A DNA stretch of 64,000 nucleotides from Sphingobacterium sp. ML3W. GTDB lineage: Bacteria > Bacteroidota > Bacteroidia > Sphingobacteriales > Sphingobacteriaceae. This document shows positions 8,744 through 17,531 of this stretch, piece after piece (position 1 is the stretch's first letter; each line of letters begins with the position of its first letter). The notes below the pieces were generated by a model. It was given only the letters and a program-made list of their open reading frames with translations. It made no database searches and had not been told where the DNA came from. The position numbers and the translations under genes are program-made. The DNA lies in NCBI RefSeq assembly GCF_029542085.1, contig NZ_CP107036.1, forward strand, positions 4,278,001 to 4,342,000. The letters are read 5' to 3'.

Positions 8744-10165
8744 TTATGATTTTTTTAGTTCCAATAGAACGACATTTTCTACGTGTTGTGTATGGGGAAA
8801 CATATCCACCGGCTTGATACGTTTTACATCGTATTTTTCTGCCAATAGTACTAAATCTCTCGCCTGTGTTGCGGCATTACAACTCACGTAAACAATTTTC
8901 GGAGACTCCATTTCCAATAACCGGGCCACGACATCCGCATGCATACCTGCTCTTGGCGGATCCGTAATCACTACATCCGGTTTCCCATGCTCAGCAATAA
9001 AAGATGGTATCAACACATCTTTCATATCTCCAGCGTAAAACTTCGTATTGTTGATATTATTGATCGCTGAATTGACCTTTGCGTCTTCAATTGCAGTAGG
9101 TACGTACTCAACTCCGATCACTTCTTTTGCCTTCTTAGCAACAAAATTCGCAATTGTACCAGCTCCTGTATATAAGTCATAAACCAACTCATCCCCCTTT
9201 AGATCCGCAAAATCACGTGTGATCTTATAGAGTTCATATGCTTGTGCAGAATTGGTTTGATAAAATGATTTCGGTCCAACCTTATAGCGAAGACCTTCCA
9301 TTTCCTCATAAATAAAATCCCGACCCGCATATACTTGAATATCTTGATCAAAGATGGTATCATTGCGCTTTTGATTCACAATATAAAGAAGCGAGGCAAT
9401 CTGCGGATATTTTTCATTGATGAAATTCATTAACAATTCCACCTGCCCTTCTTCTGGGTAGGCAAAAACCACAATGACCATCATCTCCCCTGTAGAAGAA
9501 ATACGGATAATCAGATTTCGTAATACACCTGTATGTTCACGAAGATCGTAGAAGGTCATCCCTTTACTTAGTGCAAAGTCCCGTATGGTATTCCGCACCT
9601 CATTGGAAGGATCTTCCTGAAGAAAACAATGATCGATATCTAAGATTTTATCAAAACGTCCTGGTACATGGAAGCCCAAAGCATTCATTTCCAATTGCGA
9701 TGAATCTTCATCAACAGAGGTCAACCATTTCTTATTGGAAAATGTATATTCTAATTTATTTCTATAATACTCCGTTTGAGCTGATCCCAAAATATCTTCC
9801 ATGGAGGAAGTATCGACTTTCCCAATACGGGATAAAGCATTATCAACAGATTGTTGCTTGAATTTTAATTGGGCTTCATAGCTCATGTGTTGCCATTTAC
9901 AGCCACCACAAACGCCAAAATGCTCACAAAAAGGGTCTACGCGATAAGTAGAAGCTTCCTTCAAACTCATCACCCGAGCTTCAGCAAAATTCTTCTTCTT
10001 GCGCATTAACTCCACATCGACAACATCACCAGGGACAGCTTTTTCGACAAACAAAACCAAATCATCAGTTTTACCTACACCCCTACCTTCTTCGGCAATA
10101 TCAATGATTGCAATATCTTTCAAGAACTTTTTTTCTTGCGGAATTCTTCTACTCATAGTTTGCAA
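8744..10165 (-). CDS. rlmD: 23S rRNA (uracil-C5)-methyltransferase RlmD
   Basis: SAM-dependent methyltransferase of the RumA/TrmA family. An N-terminal TRAM domain is followed by the iron-sulfur cluster motif CEHFGVCGGCKW (about residues 77-88). The C-terminal methyltransferase domain has DLYTGAGTIANF, DPPRAGMH and the catalytic-cysteine segment YVSCNAATQARDL. Length 473 fits. The true start may be the fourth codon (base 10156), because a -7 element overlaps the longer start. Confidence 0.93.
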   Translation of the reverse strand: MQTMSRRIPQEKKFLKDIAIIDIAEEGRGVGKTDDLVLFVEKAVPGDVVDVELMRKKKNFAEARVMSLKEASTYRVDPFCEHFGVCGGCKWQHMSYEAQLKFKQQSVDNALSRIGKVDTSSMEDILGSAQTEYYRNKLEYTFSNKKWLTSVDEDSSQLEMNALGFHVPGRFDKILDIDHCFLQEDPSNEVRNTIRDFALSKGMTFYDLREHTGVLRNLIIRISSTGEMMVIVVFAYPEEGQVELLMNFINEKYPQIASLLYIVNQKRNDTIFDQDIQVYAGRDFIYEEMEGLRYKVGPKSFYQTNSAQAYELYKITRDFADLKGDELVYDLYTGAGTIANFVAKKAKEVIGVEYVPTAIEDAKVNSAINNINNTKFYAGDMKDVLIPSFIAEHGKPDVVITDPPRAGMHADVVARLLEMESPKIVYVSCNAATQARDLVLLAEKYDVKRIKPVDMFPHTQHVENVVLLELKKS

Positions 10166-10170
10166 AAATA
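10163..10170 (-). promoter_or_regulatory. Candidate -7 element of rlmD
   Basis: Minus strand TATTTTTG. The predicted transcription start falls at about base 10156, which is the ATG of the fourth codon of the long reading frame, so the mRNA would be leaderless. No clear -33 box. Confidence 0.4.
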
Positions 10171-10514
10171 CAATTTTTTATAATGATTTTCCACTGACCT
10201 ATACGGTCTTAAAAAAAAGACCTCTTGCGCATCGAAATAATCCATTTACATCAGTCCGATTTCCCCAATATTCAAAATTAGTCAAGCAATAACAAAGACC
10301 ATTATTCAAGTATCAACGATAATATAAGTTTAGCACAAACAGTTATGAAAATCGGCTAAAAGTTCTTTCGGCTCAATAACCTGAGCCTAACAAGCTCATT
10401 GATCCCTTAACGAAAAATACGAATCAATAAAAAACAGACGATTCAGAAAAAAAATTGAAGATTATTTAAAAGTGGATAACCGAAAGGCAATAGACAAATA
10501 AGACCCAGCGTCAT
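10171..10514. other. Gene-free spacer between the tetR-like gene and rlmD
   Basis: About 345 bp of AT-rich sequence. I see a weak 5-bp hairpin near 10382-10398 and no convincing terminator, small RNA or reading frame. It contains whatever promoter elements lie upstream of rlmD. Confidence 0.4.
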
Positions 10515-11090
10515 TTAGAGTATAGTTGCCTGCACCAGATAAGGAAGAATCTCCTTTTGAAAAGAAATGAAATTTTTACGCACATCGGCATCTGAAACAG
10601 CTGTAAAAGCAAAAGAGAATACAATGCTCTTACTTGATTTGATCAGAAATGTCAGTTTTTCCTCACTGATCGCCTCATTAATCTTTTCATTCTGAATAAA
10701 TGTGCTTAAAAGCAAAAATTCCAAATCCTCAGATAGTGTTTTTAGATATTCCTGTGCATTGGCAGACTCACGAATAAATTCCCAGCCAATCAACTCATTA
10801 CATGCGGTATAGGTTAGTCGGCTGACACGAAGAATTGTGGAAGCCAAAAAAGAGGCCATATCATCCTCATATTTTGTCGTCTTTAAGATCTCCAACAAAC
10901 TCGCCCGCAGATAATCCATCAAGATAGCATGCAAAATCATCTCCTTACTATCAAAATATTTATAAACAGTCGCTTTAGCAATCTTAGCTTTTTTCGCTAA
11001 GGTGTTTACACTGGTTTTATGATAACCATTTTGACGAAAGAGTTCCCGTGCGGTTCTTTTTATGGATTCAATGATATGATCTGGTTCCAT
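10515..11090 (-). CDS. TetR/AcrR-family transcriptional regulator
   Basis: A 191-residue ligand-responsive repressor type. The N-terminal helix-turn-helix (about residues 20-50, TSVNTLAKKAKIAKATVYKYF) is typical; the C-terminal helical domain is variable, so the ligand is unknown. No efflux pump or enzyme is adjacent: pheS lies upstream on the same strand and rlmD downstream. A long-spaced inverted repeat lies 24 bp upstream of its start and could be involved in its control. Confidence 0.9.
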   Translation of the reverse strand: MEPDHIIESIKRTARELFRQNGYHKTSVNTLAKKAKIAKATVYKYFDSKEMILHAILMDYLRASLLEILKTTKYEDDMASFLASTILRVSRLTYTACNELIGWEFIRESANAQEYLKTLSEDLEFLLLSTFIQNEKINEAISEEKLTFLIKSSKSIVFSFAFTAVSDADVRKNFISFQKEILPYLVQATIL

Positions 11091-11113
11091 ATTCTTCAGA
11101 TAAGACTACCACG

Positions 11114-11177
11114 CATCACACTATTCCCAATTCCTAAACAGAACAAGATGCGCTTTGAGAGTGGCAATAGTGTGATG
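11114..11177. repeat. 12-bp inverted repeat with 40-bp spacer upstream of the tetR-like gene
   Basis: Arms at 11114-11125 and 11166-11177 are exact reverse complements (CATCACACTATT / AATAGTGTGATG). There is no T-run after the stem, so it is not a standard terminator. It sits between pheS and the tetR-like gene. Confidence 0.6.
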
Positions 11178-11204
11178 GTTTCAATAGTCTTTATTAGCAT
11201 TGAT

Positions 11205-12245
11205 TTATATTAGTTCAGTCTCAAACTGAGATAAGAAACGTGTATCATTTTCAGAGAAAAGTCGCAAATCTTTGATCACATATTTAAGGTTTGTGATCCT
11301 TTCGATACCCATACCGAAGGCAAAACCTGAATACTTTTTACTGTCAATACCACAATTCTCAAGAACATTCGGATCTACCATTCCACAACCTAAAATCTCT
11401 ACCCAACCTGAATATTTACAAAGATTACATCCAGCACCTTTACAGATCGTACAAGAAATATCCATCTCCGCTGAAGGTTCTGTAAAAGGGAAATAAGATG
11501 GACGGAAACGTACTTTAGTCCCCTCACCGTACATTTCTTGAACAAAATGATATAAAGTCTGCTTCAAATCAGCAAATGAAACATTTTCATCTACATATAA
11601 TCCTTCTACCTGATGAAAGAAACAATGTGCGCGGGCAGAAATTGCTTCGTTCCGATACACACGTCCAGGCATAATCGCTCGGAAAGGAGGTTTACCAGCT
11701 TCCATCAGGCGAACCTGAACAGATGATGTATGTGTTCTTAGCGTAATATCGTTACCTTCTTGCTTTTTTATAAAGAATGTATCTTGCATATCACGCGCCG
11801 GATGTTCAGGAGGAAAATTCAAAGCAGAGAAATTGTGCCAATCATCTTCAATCTCTGGCCCCTCAGAAACGATGAAGCCTAGCTTTTTAAAGATCTCAAC
11901 GATTTCCTTGCGTACCAATGAGATCGGATGTCTAGACCCCAATTGAAATCCGTTACCAGGTAGCGTTAAATCACCTTCCATTTGTTGGGATTTCTGCTTT
12001 TCACCTGAACCAAATTTCTCTTGTGCTTCCTTGAATGTATTTTCTGCCAACTGCTTAAATTCATTCAGTACTTTCCCCAAAGTACGTTTTTCTTCAGGAG
12101 TAACTGTTTTGAATTCGTCAAAAAGATTTTTTACAATCCCTTTGGAAACCAAAAACTTCAATCTGAAATTTTCTACATCGGCTGAAGAAGATGGCACAAA
12201 CGCCTTAATTTCTTCAGTATACTGCGTAATTTTATCTTGCAACAT
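11205..12245 (-). CDS. pheS: Phenylalanyl-tRNA synthetase alpha subunit
   Basis: Catalytic subunit of PheRS, a class II aminoacyl-tRNA synthetase. An N-terminal coiled-coil of about 90 residues is followed by the catalytic core, with motif 2 (RAHCFFHQVEGLYVD) and motif 3 (GFAFGMGIERI), plus the cysteine-rich insert CTICKGAGCNLCKY. I place the start at the ATG at 12245 (346 aa) rather than the longer frame, since the extra 11 codons look non-coding and contain the promoter. No pheT is adjacent, as is usual in this phylum. Confidence 0.95.
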   Translation of the reverse strand: MLQDKITQYTEEIKAFVPSSSADVENFRLKFLVSKGIVKNLFDEFKTVTPEEKRTLGKVLNEFKQLAENTFKEAQEKFGSGEKQKSQQMEGDLTLPGNGFQLGSRHPISLVRKEIVEIFKKLGFIVSEGPEIEDDWHNFSALNFPPEHPARDMQDTFFIKKQEGNDITLRTHTSSVQVRLMEAGKPPFRAIMPGRVYRNEAISARAHCFFHQVEGLYVDENVSFADLKQTLYHFVQEMYGEGTKVRFRPSYFPFTEPSAEMDISCTICKGAGCNLCKYSGWVEILGCGMVDPNVLENCGIDSKKYSGFAFGMGIERITNLKYVIKDLRLFSENDTRFLSQFETELI

Positions 12246-12253
12246 AATTACGA

Positions 12254-12261
12254 CAAACATA
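12254..12261 (-). promoter_or_regulatory. Candidate -7 element of pheS
   Basis: Minus strand TATGTTTG ends 8 nt before the chosen pheS ATG, predicting a leader of only about 2 nt. It supports the shorter start. Confidence 0.45.
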
Positions 12262-12438
12262 GCCAAAATTTCCGCCAAAAAGAAATTTTAGCGATCTCTC
12301 AACTCGTGTCAAAAGCGTTCCTGTATAGAAAATCAGCATTTACGATTCGATGAGACAAAGGTCTTTGTAATCAACTCTTTGAACGCACACAAATGGTTTG
12401 ATTGTGTTAAAAAAGAATTAGAAATATGCCAAAAATCA

Positions 12439-12466
12439 AAAAGAGCAGATTTTCATCTGCTCTTTT
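12439..12466 (-). terminator. Terminator after ssb
   Basis: A perfect 12-bp stem (12439-12450 with 12455-12466) and a 4-nt loop. The stem ends are A/T runs that supply the U-tract for minus-strand transcription from ssb, 65 bp past its stop. Confidence 0.8.
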
Positions 12467-12530
12467 GCCCATAACTATATTTAATATAAAATGATAATCT
12501 TCTAATATTCAAAGCTACCTTTAAGTTCGA

Positions 12531-12989
12531 TTAAAATGGAAGCGGATTATCTTCCTGATCGTTTTCGGTAAAATCAACTTCGATTTCTTTATCCTCAGCT
12601 TTCTGCGCCGGTGTACTTGCAACATTCCCCGTGTTAGCAGCGCCAGCAGGTTCAAAATCCGATTTCCGTCCCAAAAGGGTAAAAGTCTCTGCAACGACTT
12701 CAGTCGCATAACGTCTGATCCCCTCTTTATCTTCGTAGGTACGCGTACGTAATCGACCTTCGATATAGACCAATTTGCCTTTAGTAAGGTATTTTACTGC
12801 CACATCTGCCAAACCACGCCACATGACAATATTGTGCCACTCGGTTTGTTCTACTCGTTTTCCGTCCTTGTTATACGTTTCTGAAGTTGCCAATGGGAAA
12901 CTGGCAACGGAGACATTGCCTTCTAAATATCGAATTTCGGGATCTTTTCCAAGATGTCCCACTAAAATAACTTTGTTAACTCCTGACAT
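12531..12989 (-). CDS. ssb: Single-stranded DNA-binding protein
   Basis: Binds ssDNA in replication and repair. It has an N-terminal OB fold (MSGVNKVILVGHLGKDPEIRYLEG, about residues 1-105) and a disordered acidic tail ending DNPLPF, the partner-binding tip of SSB proteins. At 152 aa it has the usual length. It lies 19 bp after mutY and is probably cotranscribed with it. Confidence 0.96.
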   Translation of the reverse strand: MSGVNKVILVGHLGKDPEIRYLEGNVSVASFPLATSETYNKDGKRVEQTEWHNIVMWRGLADVAVKYLTKGKLVYIEGRLRTRTYEDKEGIRRYATEVVAETFTLLGRKSDFEPAGAANTGNVASTPAQKAEDKEIEVDFTENDQEDNPLPF

Positions 12990-13008
12990 AATTTAAAAGC
13001 ATAAATGG

Positions 13009-14058
13009 TTAAAAATTTGATCTTTCCAAAAAGGTAAAGATCAACTTGTGTTTAGCTAATTTATCTAAATCTTTTAAAAATACATAATCCCAACTGGATT
13101 TTTTTTGATTTAGACTGCCCTCTAACCGCACTTCAAAGAATGTCGCATAAATATTCTGATGGCTCAGAATATGTTTAGTTTGCTTTTGCAGGAGTTTAAT
13201 TTCAGCCTTTCCCCCAAAATACTGGACAAATTGCTCATCTCCAAGGAGCTCGGGTATCGTTAATGTTCGATCAGACTCGATCAGCGGAAACTCATATAAA
13301 TTCTGCCAGACATCGCCTTCCCCGCGTTTTGACATTAAAATTTGTACATCATCCTTGATGATAAAATAATTAAAATATCGATCCTTACTCGCCTTGGCTT
13401 TAAGTTTAACTGGCAATCGATCGACCTCTCCTTGCAGCAAAGCGTAACATGATGTATTGAACATACAGGTAATACACAGGGGTTGTTTTGGTTTACAATG
13501 AATAGCCCCAAAATCCATGATAGCTTGATTGTATAATGCCGGATGGTCTTGATCTAAATTCTCCTGAGCGATAGCCGTAAAAATTTTCTTTCCCTCAGTA
13601 GAATTGATTGCTGTATCTATTCCATAGTATCTCGACAGCACACGAAACACATTCCCATCCAGTACAGCCTGAGCCTCATTATTAGCAAAGGATGATATTG
13701 CGGCAGCTGTATATTCACCTACACCAGGAAGTTTTAGCAGCGTTTTATAGTCTACGGGAAAAATGCCCTTATATTCGTCACGGACAATTCGTGCAGCCTT
13801 ATGCATATTTCGTCCCCTTGAATAATAACCTAGTCCTTGCCAAAGGTGTAAAATATCATCTTCATTTGCATTGGCAAAGTCAACGACTGTCTCAAAACGT
13901 TCTACAAATCGTAAATAGTAAGGTAGTCCTTGTTCTACTCGAGTCTGTTGCAAGATAATCTCAGAGAGCCAAATTTTATAAGCATCTCTTGTTTCCCGCC
14001 ATGGTAAATCACGCTTATGCTGTTGATACCATCCCTGCAATTCCGCACCAAATGTCAT
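13009..14058 (-). CDS. mutY: A/G-specific adenine glycosylase MutY
   Basis: Base-excision enzyme that removes adenine opposite 8-oxoguanine. Visible are the substrate motif LPWRETRDAYKIW near the N-terminus, the helix-hairpin-helix KLPGVGEYTAAAISSFA, and the iron-sulfur cysteines in the pattern C-x6-C-x2-C-x5-C (from CKPKQPLC). A C-terminal NUDIX-like domain is present. I start at MTFGAELQ (base 14058); six upstream codons are open but unlike coding sequence. Confidence 0.94.
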   Translation of the reverse strand: MTFGAELQGWYQQHKRDLPWRETRDAYKIWLSEIILQQTRVEQGLPYYLRFVERFETVVDFANANEDDILHLWQGLGYYSRGRNMHKAARIVRDEYKGIFPVDYKTLLKLPGVGEYTAAAISSFANNEAQAVLDGNVFRVLSRYYGIDTAINSTEGKKIFTAIAQENLDQDHPALYNQAIMDFGAIHCKPKQPLCITCMFNTSCYALLQGEVDRLPVKLKAKASKDRYFNYFIIKDDVQILMSKRGEGDVWQNLYEFPLIESDRTLTIPELLGDEQFVQYFGGKAEIKLLQKQTKHILSHQNIYATFFEVRLEGSLNQKKSSWDYVFLKDLDKLAKHKLIFTFLERSNF

Positions 14059-14164
14059 AACAACAAAAATGCACAATTTTTCAGCATTTTCAAGCAGCGC
14101 GCAAACAAAGATCGGCTGCCGCTATCAAATCAAAACCTGAAACAAGCATTCCAATACTCACCTC

Positions 14165-14644
14165 TTATTTTTTCGCATTGCGAAGCGATGTAATCTGTTC
14201 ATCCGGTTCCAAAATGGCATTCTCCAAAGCAATGGAACCATTATATTTTTCTTTTAAAGCCTGATACAGGCGTCCGTCATAGGAGACAGCAAAGCGTCCG
14301 TCAGCTTTCAGATACACGGGCAAATGACGATTGCCTACATCAAAACAGAATTCTCCGACCACAGAAAGATCCTGACTGTCAAGCAATACACAAAGACAAG
14401 GCAAGATATTGACCTGTATAAACAGATCATCGCTATGATAGATACATTGTCCCGACAGTAAGGCCGTGCTGTCATCGCGTTGTATCTTTACTGTATTGCC
14501 CTTACGCGTTTTGCGATGGATAACACGTTTATTCACTTCAAAGTAGGAAAGATCCAAGATATCCGATTCACGATTGAATTTAACATCCTCAAAATTGGGA
14601 ATGGACTCAATGAGGATTTCGGTAGGCTCTTTCGATTTACGCAT
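14165..14644 (-). CDS. Second UreE-like urease accessory protein
   Basis: A 159-residue homologue of the UreE gene in the same operon. Shared features are an N-terminal segment ending in R-V-I, the ILPCxC motif (about residue 80-84) and the nickel-site segment GNRHLP with His107. Unlike the upstream UreE, it has no histidine after residue 107, so its C-terminal nickel-binding part is missing. Its start overlaps the end of ureD by 8 bp, so it is cotranslated with the urease genes. It may be a divergent nickel chaperone or a UreE partner. Function is inferred. Confidence 0.72.
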   Translation of the reverse strand: MRKSKEPTEILIESIPNFEDVKFNRESDILDLSYFEVNKRVIHRKTRKGNTVKIQRDDSTALLSGQCIYHSDDLFIQVNILPCLCVLLDSQDLSVVGEFCFDVGNRHLPVYLKADGRFAVSYDGRLYQALKEKYNGSIALENAILEPDEQITSLRNAKK

Positions 14645-15596
14645 ATTTCAGCCCTTCCTCCGTTTTACTTTTGCTTACCTTCCTTTTCCGCGGACTGGTT
14701 GTACTTTTCTTTTCAACAACAACAACAACCTCTGTCACAACCGATTCCGCCACAACTGGCAAAGATTCTGTTACCTCATTTTCGATAACTTCACCTTCTT
14801 TTGACTCCGACAGTTTGTGCATGGTAAAGTCCCAACACAATTGCCCCAGCATTTGCAGAAAATCATAAAGCAATTCACCATCAGAACCCAGCGCTCGTAG
14901 AATAACGACATCTGACGAAGCCTGTGTAAATCCATAAGAGATATCATTATATTCTACAGTCAATATTTCATCAAGTTCGCTCTTTAATTCCTGAGCAAAA
15001 AGAGCAGAGAATAAAAAGGTCGCTTGATGGGTATAACCTTCAAAGAAGAGCATTTTCTGAATGGGCTGCTTTTTGGGTTGTAACAGCTGATTATCAATAA
15101 AGGCCAGTTTTCCTGATCTGAAAATCTTAGTCTGTGTATGCAAACGATCAAATTCAAATGCTTCTTTCATATAGATCCGCCCGACACTGATAATATCACC
15201 CCACATCAAAACCGCATCTTCTGCCAAATGAATATGATTGGTCGCCTTGAATATGGAGTCTTTAAAAGGTGTGACCGGATGCGGAATGTAATGCAATATC
15301 CCCCCCGAAGCCACCTGTACATCTGTGTGCTGGCTAGCCCCAGTTTTCATCGGGTGCAATTTATTGAAAGACTGCGTAAACAGCTTTAATTGGGCCTCTT
15401 CCTTTACATGGACATCAATATGAAGATGATCTGTATCCATAATACCGGGTGATGCACTCATGATAATCATTTCCAGATGGTCAGTTAGATTCGCAGCTCC
15501 ATAATGAGTCAATTTATAAGGTGCATTATGGTAGCTTTCTTTCAGCCTGCTTCTACCGTCCTCTTTGGCTACATTTAATACTATCTTACTATCCAT
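14637..15596 (-). CDS. ureD: Urease accessory protein UreD/UreH
   Basis: Scaffold that binds apo-urease with UreF and UreG during nickel loading. Positions 1-265 or so match the family, with an early YGAANLTDHLEMIIMSASPG segment and a block resembling GGDxxxLD-type UreD motifs. The last 55 residues form a Val/Glu then Lys/Arg/Ser-rich tail absent from most UreD proteins, which accounts for the 319-aa length. It lies 12 bp after ureG and overlaps the next gene by 8 bp. Confidence 0.88.
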   Translation of the reverse strand: MDSKIVLNVAKEDGRSRLKESYHNAPYKLTHYGAANLTDHLEMIIMSASPGIMDTDHLHIDVHVKEEAQLKLFTQSFNKLHPMKTGASQHTDVQVASGGILHYIPHPVTPFKDSIFKATNHIHLAEDAVLMWGDIISVGRIYMKEAFEFDRLHTQTKIFRSGKLAFIDNQLLQPKKQPIQKMLFFEGYTHQATFLFSALFAQELKSELDEILTVEYNDISYGFTQASSDVVILRALGSDGELLYDFLQMLGQLCWDFTMHKLSESKEGEVIENEVTESLPVVAESVVTEVVVVVEKKSTTSPRKRKVSKSKTEEGLKYA

Positions 15597-15608
15597 ATCC
15601 TATTGTTT

Positions 15609-16238
15609 TTAGCCTACTTGTTCTAATAAAGCATATTCTTTGATCCATTTCTTTACATCTTCCAACCCTTCTAATGTCATCAGATTCGTAAAAATAAAAG
15701 GACGTTCTCCACGCATGCGCAATGTATCTCGGCGCATGACCTCCAAATCTGCATGTACATAGGGCGCCAAATCAATTTTATTGATCAACAACAAATCTGA
15801 ACGAGTTATACCGGGACCACCTTTGCGTGGCATTTTTTCTCCTTCGGCAACATCAAGAACAAAGATGGTTAAATCCGCTAGATCTGGGCTGAATGTTGCT
15901 GTCAGGTTATCCCCCCCACTTTCAACAAAAATAAGCTCCACATCCTCAAAACGGTTGGCCAATTCCTCCACCGCTTCAATATTCATTGATGCATCCTCGC
16001 GGATCGCGGTATGTGGGCATCCGCCAGTCTCTACACCAATGATACGTTCTGCTGGTAGTGCCGAATTCTGCTGCAAATACATCGCATCTTCACGTGTGTA
16101 AATATCATTTGTAACAACACAGATGCTATAATCTGCGGACATCGAACGTGTCAATCGTTCGATCAAAGCAGTCTTGCCCGATCCAACAGGTCCGGCAACA
16201 CCAATTTTCACATAATTTCTTTTTGACGTCTTTTTCAT
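15609..16238 (-). CDS. ureG: Urease accessory GTPase UreG
   Basis: SIMIBI-class GTPase that delivers Ni2+ to urease. P-loop GPVGSGKT at residues 16-23, the metal-binding CPH motif at 73-75 (VETGGCPHTAIRED), and the guanine motif NKIDLAPYV are all present. At 209 aa it has the usual length and lacks the His-rich N-terminus seen in some plants. It follows ureF after an unusually large 102-bp gap. Confidence 0.97.
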   Translation of the reverse strand: MKKTSKRNYVKIGVAGPVGSGKTALIERLTRSMSADYSICVVTNDIYTREDAMYLQQNSALPAERIIGVETGGCPHTAIREDASMNIEAVEELANRFEDVELIFVESGGDNLTATFSPDLADLTIFVLDVAEGEKMPRKGGPGITRSDLLLINKIDLAPYVHADLEVMRRDTLRMRGERPFIFTNLMTLEGLEDVKKWIKEYALLEQVG

Positions 16239-16279
16239 CTTTATTTATTTTTTCCATCGATTAGATGAAGTTTACTACG

Positions 16280-16321
16280 CTTAAAATTTAACTCGCTCAA
16301 TCAGATAAAATAAATTTTAAG
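16280..16321. repeat. Inverted repeat in the ureF-ureG gap
   Basis: Arms of 11 bp at 16280-16290 and 16311-16321 (CTTAAAATTTA / TAAATTTTAAG) are exact complements with a 20-nt spacer. It is the only sizeable gap inside the urease operon. An RNA hairpin here could affect mRNA processing or the relative expression of the downstream accessory genes. Confidence 0.5.
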
Positions 16322-16340
16322 TATAGCAATAATTTTGCTT

Positions 16341-17027
16341 TTACGATATATAGATACGTGTATATAACTTTTCATGTTGCATACAACGGATATCTTGTGC
16401 AATACAACAGTTACCGATTAAATCCTCTTCCAACGTAGGTTGAGCAACAACCAACTTATTGATTAATGGTTGCAACTTAAACAGAATCTGTTGTGCATCC
16501 ATTTGACTAATAGGGACCAGTTTCGCGCAGTTGGTCATAATACCATTGAGTGAATTATAATAAAAAGCGCTCAGTGCATCTGTATAACTAATCCCTTGCG
16601 CATGTGCAAACATGGCGAATGCCATAGCGTAATGCCCATGCAATTCTTGTGTATTTATTGCTTTCAAATAAGCTGAACAACGTTTAACCGGCTGCAATTT
16701 TTCAGTCAGCTTCAAGAAGCGTATTCCCAATTTTTTACTTGCATCCCGAATTTCATAAGGCGCTTTAAAGGCCGTGATCAGGGCGTCTAATTCTGCTACC
16801 TTTTTTTTTGTAGCCTTTGTTTCGCATAATTGCCAAGTCTTATGAAAAAAGGCCGCATCGTTGTAATAGAAGCTATGTTCCAATAAAGTCTGTGCATACT
16901 CTTTGGCAGTTTTCGAGTCATGTACGAGACCTTTGGTTATATAGGTTTCCAATCCATAGGAATGTGTGAATCCTCCAATCGGAAAAACGGAATCATTGAT
17001 CTGCATCAATGTCAACAATGGATTCAT
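16341..17027 (-). CDS. ureF: Urease accessory protein UreF
   Basis: All-helical GTPase-modulating subunit of the urease activation complex. The N-terminus LLTLMQINDSVFPIGGFTHSYGLETYI is the family signature (D-S-x-x-P-x-G-x-x-x-H-S-x-G-x-E). At 228 aa it is standard. It starts 1 bp after the ureE stop, implying translational coupling. Confidence 0.95.
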   Translation of the reverse strand: MNPLLTLMQINDSVFPIGGFTHSYGLETYITKGLVHDSKTAKEYAQTLLEHSFYYNDAAFFHKTWQLCETKATKKKVAELDALITAFKAPYEIRDASKKLGIRFLKLTEKLQPVKRCSAYLKAINTQELHGHYAMAFAMFAHAQGISYTDALSAFYYNSLNGIMTNCAKLVPISQMDAQQILFKLQPLINKLVVAQPTLEEDLIGNCCIAQDIRCMQHEKLYTRIYIS

Positions 17028-17028
17028 A

Positions 17029-17523
17029 TTATACCTCCTTCGCTAGTGTGATTTTATTTTGCACTACAGCATACTGATGTATGCGCAATGTATGCGTTCG
17101 TTCGATTACCCGTGACTCTTTCGTTGGTGTAAATCCTGCCCGCTGTAATTGTTCCCACAGCGGATTTTCGTAAGCCGCTATGATTTCATGATCTTTGTTG
17201 ATAAAAACAGGGATATGCTTATTGCCTATTTCTAAACATATTCTTGCCATATCCAATACATTTTTTGGTCGTACGACCAAACAAGGACAGGGCAATATTC
17301 GGACAACGATACGGAGTTCCTCTGTTTCAAACAGAATATCACCATCGAACAAGGAGTCTTCACCCAGGTTTTTAAATCCGATCTCCCGACCCTGAACGGT
17401 AAATCCCCGAATGACACGTCGCTCGGTATTAAACCATTCAAGCTCTAAAAAATCAAGATCCACAGCATCCTGCTCCTTGCCATCTGCCCAAATATTCCCT
17501 TTAATGTCTCTTGCTAAAATCAT
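17029..17523 (-). CDS. ureE: Urease accessory nickel metallochaperone UreE
   Basis: Dimeric nickel carrier that supplies UreG. The nickel-binding histidine is in GNKHIP (His103), with two more histidines near the C-terminus (about 144 and 149) but no long poly-His tail. At 164 aa it is a normal length. It sits 8 bp after ureC. A second UreE-like gene ends the same operon. Confidence 0.93.
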   Translation of the reverse strand: MILARDIKGNIWADGKEQDAVDLDFLELEWFNTERRVIRGFTVQGREIGFKNLGEDSLFDGDILFETEELRIVVRILPCPCLVVRPKNVLDMARICLEIGNKHIPVFINKDHEIIAAYENPLWEQLQRAGFTPTKESRVIERTHTLRIHQYAVVQNKITLAKEV

Positions 17524-17531
17524 ATATTGAA

